64,000 nt of DNA from Megamerina dolium (lineage: Eukaryota; Arthropoda; Insecta; Diptera; Megamerinidae). The stretch lies in assembly GCA_963854835.1 (NCBI GenBank), contig OY978526.1, positions 47,459,140 through 47,523,139 on the forward strand, written 5' to 3'. The translations under genes and the position numbers were made by a program. Shown here in pieces: positions 11,611 through 22,444 of the stretch; the stretch's first letter is position 1; each line of letters begins with the position of its first letter. Under the pieces are notes generated by a model that saw only the letters and a list, made by a program, of their open reading frames with translations, had not been told where the DNA came from and did not search any database.

Positions 11611-12286
11611 TTATGAATGAAGTTCGATTTCGGTCATATGACCACCACGAGCCCGTTTACAGCGGTCGATTCTTTGGACCCAATTTTCCACCACTCTAGC
11701 ACACATTTCGACCGGAACTTTGGCAATTTCGCGTTGGATGTTGTCTTTGCGCTCGTCTAAAATTGCTGGCTTGTTGGCATAGACCAGTGACTTGATAAAG
11801 CCCCATAAAAAGAAATCCAATGGTGTTAGATCGCATGAACGAGGCGGCCATTCGACAGGACCATTTCTCGAGATAACACGTTCACCGAATTTGCCTTGCA
11901 ATAAATCGATTGTGACGTGTTCTGTGTGGCTAGTGGCACCGTCTTGTTGAAACCACATATCGCTGATGTCAAGTTCATCCAATTCTGGCCACAAATAATC
12001 TTCCAACATAGCACGATAGCGCTCTCCATTGACAGTAACATGACGGTCGTTTTCATCCACGAAAAATACGGCCCAATCACACCTCCGGCATGAACGGTGT
12101 CTTAAGAAGCAATAACGGGGCTGCCCAATAACGGATATTTTGTTTATTGACAAAGCCAGTGAGCCAGAAATGAGCTTCATCGCTGAAGATGATTTTTCGC
12201 TCTTCAAGTTGCGACCACCGACTCAGAATTTCGGTAGTAATTTTTAATAATTTCCAAACGTCTTTGGTTCGTGAACTTTACCATGA
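11611..12286 (-). pseudogene. Rosa-type mariner transposase, internally deleted
   Basis: The start (MVKFTNQRRLEIIKNYYRN) leads after a few residues and a deletion of about 100 codons to FSDEAHFWLTGFVNKQN, which holds the first catalytic Asp. After a frameshift at about 12090 it continues FFVDENDRHVTVNGERYR, DMWFQQDGATSHT (second Asp) and SCDLTPLDFFLWG (third Asp). The Asp-to-Asp distance is 41 residues, which separates this group from DD34D mariners and Tc1 elements. All three catalytic residues are present, so the deletion and frameshift, not loss of active-site residues, inactivate it. Its C-terminal 150 residues are well preserved, ending in RARGGHMTEIELHS. This makes it the best-preserved of the three rosa relics in the window. 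Confidence 0.8.
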
Positions 12287-12401
12287 TGAAAATGTTGACT
12301 TTAACTAACGTTTTGACATTGACAGTTGATTAAAAAAGTTTAAGGGTCCGTTCATATAAAGATACGAAATTGTTATGTCCCTAATGGAAAACCCTTTACT
12401 T

Positions 12402-14189
12402 TATATCTACTGTCACAATGAATATGAAATAATGCTTAATTTTCCCACCCTTATTATTCTTGTTTAGTTATGAAATAGGAAAGTCACGTACCAACGAGCG
12501 TAACAGAAAAAGTACCTTTCACTCTTAAGAGTGAGAAAGGGAATGAAAAAGGAGAGAAAAATGAAAAAAATGAATTTTAAATAAATTTAATATACAATAT
12601 ATAGGTGTAAATGTACAAAAGCGTACGGTATTTCGTAGCATTTAAACCAACAATATTGGTTACTTAAAAAAATGGTGTTAAGTGGGTCGAGTCGGCGTTT
12701 TCACAAGCAATTTCGTATAATGGTGCTAATCACTACGGTACACCACCTTAAATACTTTTAATGGGAATTATGAAGAAGTAAATTTCGTTTTCAATTTCGC
12801 ATTCATTTCTCAATTCATAAATTGCAATATGATCATAAAAATATTTTACATATTTGCTTTGGTAACAACAGCAACAACATATAAATTGTGTGTATATAAT
12901 TCCTCCAAAGAAAGGAAAAACAAACATACTGTACTTATTTGGACAACAAAAGGAAACAAAACCATTAAAATTCATTTTGATCACATTCTAGAAAGAAAGG
13001 AAGAAAGAGAAAACTTGATTAAATTTTTCTTGCACTTGGATTTCTACTACGTCACAAAGTTAGTCCTAATCCGAATGGCTTAAGGAGTACCGTCCTAAAG
13101 TTTAATAAGTGAAAAATGAATACAAGAAGAATAAAATTGAGCATTAAATATTAAAATCCTTTACATTGTTGAATCTTCTTGATTATATTTTGTGATGGTG
13201 AACAGAAGTAGCACTTTCTAAGCAAACATATTACGCTTCCTTTGTGATATGCTTATTAATAGAAATTAATTATTCATTATGGAAAGAGAAGAGTATATGT
13301 TGCCGTGTTCATTAAGCTTTAATAAAGGTGTTCAATAAAACTTATTTTGTCAGTTTTGAGATTGGCATTTGCTAAATAACTAAAGAACCATTTTTATAAA
13401 TTAAAAAATATAAAGAAGGGGTACTTGGAATTTGAAAATCAATAATTTCAAAAAACGAGATGAACAAGAGAAGACACAAAATCGTGTGTTTCAAAGGGCG
13501 ATTTTTGTTTTTGAACAATTTGATCTCGAAAAGTTCCTCAAAAATGTTTTGCTCGCTAACTTTTGTCCTTAACTTCTTGTTAAAAAATAATAATTCGGAT
13601 ATTACACTTTGACAAATAAATTGTTCGATTCAAACAAATGACTAAGACAATAAAATAGTTATTAAAATGAAAAAAAGAAAAGAAATTCTAAAATATCACT
13701 ATATTTTTAATTTGAGCACAAATAAAGCCATTAACTACCCTTTATGGAACGCAATATTTCGTCCAAGCGCAATAACGCTACAACTACAATAAAAAATTTT
13801 CGCGTGCAGCAGCGTACACGTGATAGAAGTAAAACTTCTTAAAAAACCCAAATCAGCTATTAACACCACCTTATATGAATTCTTCTAGCAAATATTTCGT
13901 AAGTGGTTTAAGGGTACCCAAAACTGAAAAGTTTGTGTAATGTTTCACATTTCAATTTAATATATATTGGTCCTGTTTTAGACACAAAAACATTTGCATG
14001 AAATACATTTCGCTTGTGAGCGAGGCACATACGGGGAAGAGAGAGGGGTTTTTGTTTCAGGCATATGAGACTCGCTTTATCCTTACCATTGGTAATTAGA
14101 GATCGGACTATCATACAATTGTGGCAAATATACCACTTCTTTTTTCATTTCTACCGCAACTACTGCAGTAAGCTTTAAACTTACCATAA
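12402..14189. other. AT-rich non-coding stretch
   Basis: No gene is seen. The longest open frame, 84 codons at 12829-13083, begins with a hydrophobic stretch (IFYIFALVTTATTY). It has no homology that I recognise and no codon pattern that sets it apart, so I do not call it a gene. A purine-rich block occurs at 12520-12580. Confidence 0.5.
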
Positions 14190-14816
14190 TTAAGGGGTTA
14201 TATACGTTGTGGTCGGTCGAAAAATCGAAAATTTTTTTATTGCCACATCTGAAAGTACACATCCTCAAGAATGTTTCTCCAAATTTTCAAAAAGATCCGT
14301 GCATTCGAGTCGAAGTAATGTCGTCTCTTAGAACGCGTCGTCACGGGACCAAGTCTAACGCGTGGCGCTTTGAACGTCATTATCTCAAAATCATGCTTTT
14401 CCAAAAGTACCGATACTGTGATCATGATTGCGTACAAACAATTCGACCGATTTTCTTTATCTTTCTTGAAAAATAAATTTCGTTTCCACAAAAATTTTGT
14501 TTTTCTTTTAACCCTTCGTTCACGGACTCCACACATCTCTATACTAATGAAATTTTTAGTTTTTATGATTTCAGTTGAGCTGCTGCATCGGAATCGTGCT
14601 CACCGCAAACATCTTCAAGAAAATCGCATTTCGGGGGGAAGGCAATAAGTCCGTCATTTCTTAATGTTTTATTATGCATTAGAGCATTTTTTGTCACTAA
14701 TATTATGTTCTTTGAAAAACTCATAACTTGTATTCAATAAAATAATTGCTCTATTATTTTAATAAAATCTAAACTTTCCTTTATTGTTTCGCACTACAAC
14801 GTATATAACCCCTTAA
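14190..14816. mobile_element. MITE with perfect 17-bp TIRs and TTAA flanks (piggyBac-like)
   Basis: Both ends read TTAA followed by GGGGTTATATACGTTGT, in inverted orientation (14190-14210 and 14796-14816), with no mismatch. TTAA is the target duplication of piggyBac-type transposons, so a non-autonomous piggyBac-like element of about 620 bp is the simplest reading. The interior has 60-100-codon open frames on both strands but nothing transposase-like. GGGG rather than the more usual CC at the terminus leaves the superfamily uncertain. The (AT)n tract begins a few bases beyond the right end. Confidence 0.7.
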
Positions 14817-14831
14817 CCATTTTTGGCCATT

Positions 14832-15054
<223 letters not shown>

Positions 15055-15172
15055 AAATTGCATAATCTATTATGAATGCAACCAAGGACACACCCGACGG
15101 AAGAGAAAGGACGTGCTACATATAGCATCCCAAACCGATTAGACTTTAAGCTCTAAATTTTCTTCTTTTTTT

Positions 15173-16752
15173 ATACCCTGCATAATGCAATATGCATGGT
15201 ATATTCATTTCGGTCAGATGTTTGTGTCCACTTGAAGGAATCTCCGGAGATATAGACATGGATATATATTCGTGATCAGCGTCGATTAAATTTTCGATTT
15301 AACGATGTCCGTCCGTCCGTCCGTCCGTCCGTCCGTCTGTCTGTCACCTGGCTGGTTCGCACGATAACTTGAGTAAATATTGAGCTATTTCGATGAAATT
15401 TGGCATAAGTAATCTATGATCCAAGGGTACGGAGGGGATTGATATTGGGCATGATCGGTCAATAACCACGCCCACACCAAGCATTCAAAGCGACTAACCT
15501 CGAAATTTTCAAAATCTTTAACTTGCTATAACTCACATAATATACGACTTGGGACAACAATATTTTGCGCATAGAGTTATATTATACTACTATATAACCT
15601 CACCAAAAGTGGGTGAGCCACGCCTACTTTCTAGCGTAGCTCCCATACAAAGTGTCTGTACTTCTTTTAAATTGAAACTGCTGTAACTTCTACAATCTTC
15701 TGTCTAGAATAACCATAATTGACACTTAGATTAACACGGTAGTCGGAAATGATATGGCAGAAAATCAATGTGCCACGCCCACTCCTTTTTGGGTCTCCCA
15801 TACAAAGTTGCGGAAATTAAAAAAAATGTTACCGGTTATAACTTGCAAACTATTCAGCGTAGAATAACGAGATTTAAGGTGTGGATTAGTATTGTACGAG
15901 CAACTAGGCTCACAGAAAATGGGCGCACCACGCCCAGTGTTTATCGTAGCCCCTATACAAATTTTAAATTGAAACAGCTGTAACTTCGGCAATCTTCTGT
16001 CTAGAATAACCATAATTGACACTTAAATTAATATCGTAGTCGGCAATAATCTGGCAGAAAATCAGTGTGCCACGCCCACTCCTTCATGGGTCTCCCATAC
16101 AAAGTCGAGTGAATTAAACTAAAATTTTAAGCTCCATAACTTACAAACCATTTAGCCTAGGACAACGAGACTTAGGGTATGGATTAGTATTGTACGAGCA
16201 ACTAGGCTCACAGAAAATGGACGCACCACGCCCAGTGTTTATCGTAGCCCCCATACAAATTTTAAATTGAAACAGCTGTAACTTAGGCAATCTTATGTCT
16301 ACAATAACCATAATTGACACTTAAATTAATATCGTAGTCGGAAATAATCTGGCGAAAAATCAGCGTACCACGCCCACTTCTTATTGGGGCTCCCATACAA
16401 AGTTGAGGAAATTAAACAAAAATGTTAACCACCATAACTTAGAAACTATTCAACTTAGGACACCAAATTTAAGGTGTGGATTAACATTGAAAAATTAATT
16501 GGATTTCCTAGAAAGTGGTAAGCCACGCCCACTTTTTATATAGCTCCCATACTAAGCCTCGGAATTATCTTAAAATCCCTTTACTTCGTCAAAGTCAACC
16601 ATATTTCGGGTGTAAATTAGTAGTATATGCAAAAATTGTTTCTCGAAAAGTGGAAATAAAAGAAAAGTTGGATATTCGAGTAAACTTTTTATATATAAAT
16701 CTACATATGCAGGGTATAGTTTGGTCGGCCCCAGCCGACTGTAAGGAGATTT
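15173..16752 (+). mobile_element. DINE-1/Helentron-like element with ~150-bp tandem repeats (copy 2)
   Basis: This is the same family as 3807-5366 in the opposite orientation, nearly identical over its length. It shows, in order: T-rich flank, ATACCCTGCATAATGC start motif, (GTCC)n then (GTCT)n at about 15308-15343, and eight CCACGCC-type boxes spaced 140-157 bp. These are followed by the inverted start motif at about 16706-16718 and the GTCGGCCCCAGCCGAC hairpin at 16724-16739, then a T-run. The eight boxes lie at about 15466, 15620, 15773, 15927, 16070, 16227, 16368 and 16523. No coding sequence is present. Confidence 0.7.
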
Positions 16753-17449
16753 TTTTTCTTTGTGTTAAAACCGTGTAAGCTCAAAGCAATAGCAATGGGC
16801 ATTTCGGTCATTTGTATAGTTAAGAAGTGAATATTGAATGTGTATCTAAGAAAATTTATTGGTAGTTCTAGAATATAGGTTAGGAGATTCAATAAATAAT
16901 ATGAATATGTGAAAAAAAATATTTATTATTATTTTTTATTTAAAATTTTATATTTGAAAAAAAATATTTATTTAAATATTTATTTTATGAGAATTATCAT
17001 CTAGCAGACTCAAATTTGGTCCAACATATTTGCCGCCATTATCGTTCTGTTCTGTTAAATACTCAGCTGTGTTGCACGAATATTTGTTTCTATTACAGGA
17101 TATACATGCAATAAATTCGAGTATTTTGGGCTACTAACAAAAGATTCGAGATAGCAAATTGCAACCAAAACTTTGACCTTATTATCTTAGTACCTTTTAA
17201 CACTGGAATGCAGCCAAGCTGATAAGGATATAAGACTCTCGTGATATACATATATTTAAGCAGTACTTTGTCCAATTCATCTGATGAAGAGGGAATTGTT
17301 ACATGTGAAATATTGTCCACTATGGAATAATATAATTTTGAATTTTTCGGCAATAAGCTGTTTTTGTAGAATGTTAAAATAGTTTGCCGCTGTCCTCTTC
17401 ACATGTTATTTAGTTCTTAAATGTTTAATGTTTGTAATAATATATATAT
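16753..17449. other. AT-rich non-coding stretch
   Basis: No gene is seen. An 86-codon frame on the minus strand at 17093-17353 has no recognisable motif. Runs of A/T-rich simple sequence occur at 16910-16990. Confidence 0.5.
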
Positions 17450-17640
17450 TTGTCACAGAGTTCTTTTAGAAGCTTTTAAATGGCAAATTGTTACTGCCGG
17501 AAGAATTGCCAATTGCTTGCGACAGGAGGATACCGTTCGAAAGAAAAATCTTTTCGATGTTAAATTTGTTATGCCTCAACCGGGGATTGATCCCACAACC
17601 TACAGATCAGAAAACCAACACAAAAACGGTACCCAGCAAA
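17450..17640 (-). mobile_element. tRNA-derived SINE fragment (body plus part of head)
   Basis: It matches the middle and head of the SINE family seen intact at 28718-29074: CACAGAGTTCTTTTAGAAGC, then GGAAGAATTGCCAATTGC, then TGTTATGC and the antisense of the B-box. The head is cut within the anticodon-arm region near 17630, and the tail half is missing. The fragment lies just upstream of the P-like element. Confidence 0.7.
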
Positions 17641-17750
17641 TAAATTTTGCAATTAACCAAAAAGGGGGAAATAAATTTGTATAATTCTTGCATTTGTACA
17701 ATACGCGGTTACTTAAAGCAATTTTGATTGAAATAGGGCGATTTTTATAA

Positions 17751-18168
17751 ACGAAGTGTGCAGTGGCGAGTTGCAATACCGACAAATCGTTCCGACAAAT
17801 CGTTGTTAAATAACTATTTTTCTTTTCCGTGTTCTGCGGCTTTGGCAAAAAAGTGGATTAGTTTCTGCCGGCGATCAAGTCCTTTCAACCACAAAAATAG
17901 TGTGATTTGCAAGGACCATTTCATAAATGATGATTTTATAAACGTCAAGCAATATGAAATGACTAAAATTTATACATTTTATTTTTGCACAGCATTCGCA
18001 TTTCTGAAATAATCCTAACTTTCCAGGCTTTGTGGTGAAACTTAAATTGAAGCGCGTGGTGAACTGTCTGGTGGAACAACTTTCGGGAACAGCGGTTCAG
18101 CGAAGAGAAAATAAGCACATCGTTGATATGTTGTTGCATCAACAAAGTTCGGAAATTACAGTTAATGG
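17751..18168 (+). pseudogene. THAP zinc-finger exon(s) of the P-like transposase
   Basis: The reading frame shows C-x4-C (CAVASC) near 17757, then YFSFP, a conserved W, CRR, and ICKDHF, which is the C2CH pattern of a THAP DNA-binding domain. The likely start codon is ACG instead of ATG, directly before AAGTGT. A 13-bp tandem duplication (unit CCGACAAATCGTT, about 17778-17803) shifts the frame inside the finger. A possible intron runs from about 17942 to a TTCCAG acceptor at 18026. The following exon reads GFVVKLKLKRVVNCLVEQL and ends before GTAACA near 18169. Confidence 0.7.
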
Positions 18169-18507
18169 TAACAAAAATTGTTATTTATTGTATGGGAAAA
18201 TTCTACTGTTTAAATTTACTTAATCGTCTAGTTTTGAAGTTGACGACAATGTCAGCATCATTACTGCAGGAGCCATCATGGTGATCGAGGAAAATAAATA
18301 AAATTTGCCCTTCCACTCTTCAAATGTACTTGGAGAAGCCTCAAACTCTGGTGTAAATCTGCATAACACCAGCAGCGTGTTCGAAGTGGTGGAAGAATTG
18401 CGAAAGGATATATATATTGTATATGTTTATTACAAACGTAGTAAAGCGTTAAAGAAAAAAAATATGTATCGCCTTCAAGCTCTCATTTAAACACACGGAA
18501 AGGAAGT

Positions 18508-19195
18508 ATGTATATAACATACAAGTTAAAAAGGAGTTTAGCAAAAACTGCACAAGAATGTAAGCACATAGAAGAAAAACTGAAGGGTATATCCACTAGC
18601 AGGCAGATAAACAAACTGAAAAATACAGACAAAAAGCAGTATTGGCATGAGAATGCTATTGCCCAATCAATCACTCTTCGTGCGGCAAGTGCCAAAGCCT
18701 ACAAATTTTTGTATCGAAAAGGTTTTCCTCTGCCTGCAATTTGTACCCTGCAAAAATGGGCGCAAAAAATTGTAGTTTCCAGGGGTTTGATTGAACCTGG
18801 TTTCAAACTACTGGCAGCATCTACGCAAATGGACGAAATCTAAAAATTGTGCTGTGACGAGATGAAAACCAAAAATTCATATTGCTATGATAAGTCATCC
18901 AACGCTATGTTAGGTCCTGCCAGGTTTGTCGAGGCTGCAATGCACTTCTATGCAGATGTGTGCACTTGAAATAAAAGATAAACATCTTTAAGAATCTCAT
19001 GCCTTTGGGTTTAATGTCACGTTGGAAACAGCTGATTTTTGCGATTGTCACTGCAAAATTACTCCCTCTATTTTGAAAAGCATTTTAGCGGAAACAAAAC
19101 GATGCGAATACACCGTGGTTGCTCTAGTATGTGATCTAGGAGGCACAAACAGAGCTCTTTTTACGGAGTTAGATGTCAATCATGACAAACCTTGG
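18508..19195 (+). pseudogene. Catalytic-region exon of the P-like transposase
   Basis: The frame from 18508 starts with a lysine-rich, coiled-coil-like stretch. It then reads AIAQSITLRAASAKAYKFLY and LQKWAQKIVVSRGLIEPGF, characteristic of the P-element transposase helix-turn-helix side of the catalytic core. After a TAA at 18841 the similarity continues with CCDEMKTKN (the DEMK-type catalytic Asp region). After more damage it reads VVALVCDLGGTNRALFTEL, ending NHDKPW at an apparent splice donor. At least two stops and one frameshift disable it. Order and wording agree well with the P/THAP9 family. Confidence 0.72.
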
Positions 19196-19259
19196 TAAAT
19201 GACAGAATAATTAAAATGTTATATTCAAATAATATATGTATGTATGTATGCCATTTTCA

Positions 19260-20590
19260 GATTCATTTTCAACCATAATGAAATCATTGTTTTCGCAGAC
19301 GTTCCCCATTTAATAAAACTTATAAGGAATCACTTCCTTGACCAGAGGTTTTTAATAAAAGAGAGAACTGTGGAAAATACATTCTTTTGGAGCTTCTCAA
19401 AATTTCTGCAAGCCACTTGAGCGTCATTGAACCACAGAGGAAAAATGTGAAAGTGGCAATTAAGCTGTTTTCACATACCGTAGCGCAAGATATAACGAGA
19501 GCCAGAAGCTAAGGTCAGCTAAGTGACAAAAATTGGGAAGAATGCCACCAGCTTTTCAAACTAGTTATATACATAAATTTGTTTTAGATGATAATTAATA
19601 TAACAACAGCATATGCATGCATTTCCAGATCAACGATTGGTTCGACATGCCTCAACAAGATACACGAAAACGCTGTCACGCTTACGGACTTGCTCTGGAC
19701 ATCCAAACCGCCATACATGAACAGATGACAGAGATATGGTTAAAATACGGGAGTCATTGGAAAACTTAGTTTAATACCATTTCAAAAAAGAAACCAAAAA
19801 AAAATTGATACACCAATATTAACGTATTAATTATTATTTTCTTCTTGTTTTTGGTTATATACATTTGCAGGTATTATCCAATGAAATAATGGGTCAAAGA
19901 TACTATTATCGAGTATGCAGAAGCGTTTGAGTACACAATATGTTTTAACGTATCGATTGAATCAGGAAGTACTGGAATTTTTTTTTTGGCATCATTCGCG
20001 CAAAAGGTGGCTTGCATGATCATCCAGATCAGCAAGAATTGAAATACCGACTAAAATTGTATATACTTGGACGAAACGAAGGTGTGATATCCAACGCGGC
20101 AAATATAGAAGCCGATGACACCCCTGATTTGGAAAGCACACAACCAAAATTCAAAATGTTTTAAAAATGCATATATGATATTTATATAATCTTCTACAAT
20201 TTACTCAGGTGTCATGTTCAGCACAATACGTGTTACTCCTGACGTTGACGACACACCCACGGAAAGGAGCTGAAAGGATTGGCATATGATGGACTTGAAA
20301 ATATTTCCGGCTATATACGGCATAAATTACGACACGAAGTGGGAGGCATTGCGAATCAGGATGGCGCTGCTTTAAGTTATACATGGGTACATTACCTGAG
20401 TGAAGGTGGTTTATCAAAACTTATCGAAGAACTCGTGGTTCAATTGACTTCGCTTGAAAATATTTTTAACGCAATTAATGGAAATGGGTTGCACATAACA
20501 AATAATTTTGTACAAAAACATATTGAACAATCTTCCAGTATTAATTGCAATATTAAGGCAAAGAAATTGTTCTTCAGGGCGAGGATGTTC
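19260..20590 (+). pseudogene. C-terminal exons of the P-like transposase
   Basis: After the intron at about 19196-19259, frames read VPHLIKLIRNHF-like and LDQ-like words with frameshifts. Further exons begin after CAG at 19628 (INDWFDM, then YGLALDIQTAIHEQM) and 19870 (YVLTYRLNQEVLEFFFGIIR, GGLHDHPD, QEFKYRLKLYILGRNEG). The last begins after CAG at 20210 (GLENISGYIRHKL, SYTWVHYLSEGGLSKLIEEL, NAINGNGLHITNNF). The final block, 20279-20600, is one long open frame until the SINE at 20602; the original frame resumes after it (KLNKEIAEAVH, then stop). Confidence 0.68.
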
Positions 20591-20601
20591 TTCAAGATTA
20601 G

Positions 20602-20867
20602 GTTAGGTTATGTTATGGGGCTGCCCTCTCTCTCTCTCTCTGAGAGGACACACTTAGGCCAGAAAGGCCCATTGTGATACCACCGAGCTTCTCTTCCAAT
20701 ACTGTTGTGCGTGTTAAATTTGGACAGCATTAGAAGGGACCTACTTATATTAGCCGGTTCCGAACGGCCGAACCCTTGTGACATCACTTTAACTTAGTTC
20801 TGTCACAGAGCTCTTTTAAAAAACATTTTTGCCAAATTATTACTGCCGGAAAAATTGACAATTATTG
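20602..20867 (-). mobile_element. 5'-truncated SINE with alternative 3' tail, 12-bp TSD
   Basis: It is flanked by exact copies of CTTCAAGATTAG (20590-20601 and 20868-20879). Read on the minus strand, it begins in the SINE body (TGCCGGAA region reversed), so the tRNA head is missing. The body reaches GAGAAGCTCGGTGGTATCAC, where the usual tail is replaced by TGGGCCTTTCTGGCCTAAGT followed by GTCCTCTC, a (GA)n run and GGCAGCCCCATAACATAACC. It inserted into the last coding block of the P-like element. Confidence 0.8.
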
Positions 20868-20879
20868 CTTCAAGATTAG

Positions 20880-21661
20880 AAAACTAAACAAAGAAATTGC
20901 AGAAGCCGTTCACTAGAAAAAAAAAAGAAATTTGAATAACAGCGTTTTCTTTTCTCTATGAAATGTTACACTTTTTTACCCTTTGACAGGGCTCTCAAAA
21001 TTTCTTAAATGCATGTAGCTTTTTCATCGGGTGTTGTGTTCTTTTTTCAAAAATGTTGCCCTCTAAACGGGGAAACGTGTAACATTCTTACACCTTATCA
21101 AATGACAGGGCGAAGGTGTTGCACTGCAAATTAGCCGATTCTCAATCAATCTTTTGTGATTTCTAGTGGAATAAAAAAAAAAAAACAAAAATATATAAAA
21201 TACTATAATGCAAGCTAACGAAAAGAGTGTAATAATTACAACAATTGAAGTTCTAAACAACTGGATTCAGCTACATCTTCTGAAGACGAAGATGAATATA
21301 TATCATCATGCATATATATCAGCATTATTACAGTACATTTGCGAGTGTAACATTTTTTTCTTGTTTTCTTCTTACATGAAAAGGGTAGTATTTTTGTCGG
21401 GTAGCAGGCAACACTAGAGAAGTGTTCCCATTTAAGGGTGTAACACTTTGAAATAGTAATTTAGCTTTTAATTAATTCTTTTTTAAAATTTAATAAATTA
21501 TTTTTTAATATTCATACACGTATAAATATGGGCACAATAAAACTTGCAATGAAAACACTAAACCACTTCGCTTTTATTTACATATTTTGGTCCATAGTTA
21601 TTCACTTAGGCAACTTCTGGTAACTTTAGGTTACATACATATTTTCGCAAAATATTTATTT
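20880..21661. other. Non-coding gap, possible decayed MITE
   Basis: No gene is seen. Motifs GTTACAC with CCCTTTGACAGGG (20963-20991) and their partial inverse GGGTGTAACACTTTG (21437-21451), plus ACACC with ATGACAGGGCGAAGGTGT (21090-21121), hint at a decayed inverted-repeat element. The match is too short to call. Confidence 0.3.
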
Positions 21662-21689
21662 ACTTCTTTCTTCATATGTCTGGAAGAAT

Positions 21690-22420
21690 ACATCTCTAAG
21701 CTAGTAATATCTGCGATATACTGTCCCCCAAGATACAGTATTACCGAACAGCAATATAAAGAATTTTTCTCAACTCTTGGTAGCAAATTCTTGGTTGCTG
21801 GCGATTTCAACGCCAAACACACTCACTGGGGCTCCCGCTTAATAACTCCAAAAGGCAGAAGACTATGTTCAATCATCACTAACCACGGCTAGGATGTTAT
21901 TTCAAATGGACAACCGATATATTGGCCGAGGGACAAGAGGAAGATACCCGATCTCATAGATTTTGGAGTCGCCAAAGGTTTGCAGATGGAAAATATCTCC
22001 ACAGAGTGTAATTATGATCTATCATCTGACCACTCACCCACGGTAATATCTATAAAATCACCAAACCCCCAAGGCAATTGCGTTAGAAAGAAAATAGACT
22101 GGTTGAAATTTAAGAAATATGTAAATTCCCATCTTCCTCTAACTACTGTATTAAGAAATTGACACGATGTAGACTCAACACTCGAAAAATTCAACCAGCT
22201 GCTCTCATTAGCTCTCAGCTCAGCCACCTGCACAAAGGTATGCAAGCAATCAAACTATAGCCCATACACACCAGCCGATATTGAATTGCTAGTAAGACAG
22301 AAAAGAAGACTCCGAACGCAATGGCAGGAATTCACATCACCGAATCTGAAAACAAGCCACAGCACTGTACTCGAAAGTTAATGCAAGCCTTAAAGAATAA
22401 AAACAACAAAGAGTTAGAAG
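21690..22420 (+). pseudogene. AP-endonuclease C-terminal half of the Jockey element
   Basis: The frame reads SAIYCPPRYSITEQQYKEFF, then VAGDFNAKHTHWGSR (GDFNAKH is a catalytic motif), then a TAG stop. It continues DVISNGQPIYWP, IPDLIDFGV and LSSDHSPTVIS (the SDH catalytic box). This is the target-nicking endonuclease of Jockey-type LINEs. The N-terminal catalytic residues are missing because of 5' truncation. Confidence 0.8.
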
Positions 22421-22444
22421 AGCACATAGCCAAATTAACACCTG

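Larger units (their letters stand above)
9271..12401 (-). mobile_element. Internally deleted rosa-type (DD41D) mariner with intact TIRs, split by a LINE
   Basis: The ends are exact 33-bp inverted repeats: GTAAAGGGTTTTCCATTAGG and onward at about 9273-9305, and its reverse complement at 12367-12399. Without the nested LINE (9366-11582) the element is only about 0.9 kb, against about 1.3 kb for a full mariner. The shortfall is explained by a deletion in the transposase gene between the N-terminal helix-turn-helix and the first catalytic Asp. The gene lies on the minus strand, from a start codon near 12285 to a stop at 11611. The element's 3' untranslated part lies on both sides of the LINE. Confidence 0.8.
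17640..20930 (+). mobile_element. P-element-like (THAP-type) transposon relic with several introns
   Basis: Blocks of a P-element/THAP9-like transposase follow each other on the plus strand in the expected order: THAP zinc finger (17751-17965), coiled region (18508-18620), catalytic region (18640-19195), INDWFDM-type block (19629-19770), a C-terminal LTYRLNQ...YILGRN block (19920-20105) and a last block (20275-20600). Between blocks are short AT-rich gaps with plausible splice sites: GT near 19196 with CAG at 19259, CAG at 19628, CAG at 19870, CAG at 20210. That predicts about seven or eight exons, more than the four of the classical P element. Stops and frameshifts in nearly all blocks show that it is dead. 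I could not find the TIRs. A SINE interrupts the last block. Confidence 0.75.

Noticed and set aside
12829..13083. 84-codon frame with a hydrophobic N-terminus, possible small secreted peptide
   Set aside because: No family match, no codon pattern, no splice or polyA context; open frames of this size are expected by chance.
20963..21451. Possible MITE with GTGTTACAC ends and repeated TGACAGGG words
   Set aside because: Matches between the ends are too short and imperfect, and no target duplication was seen.
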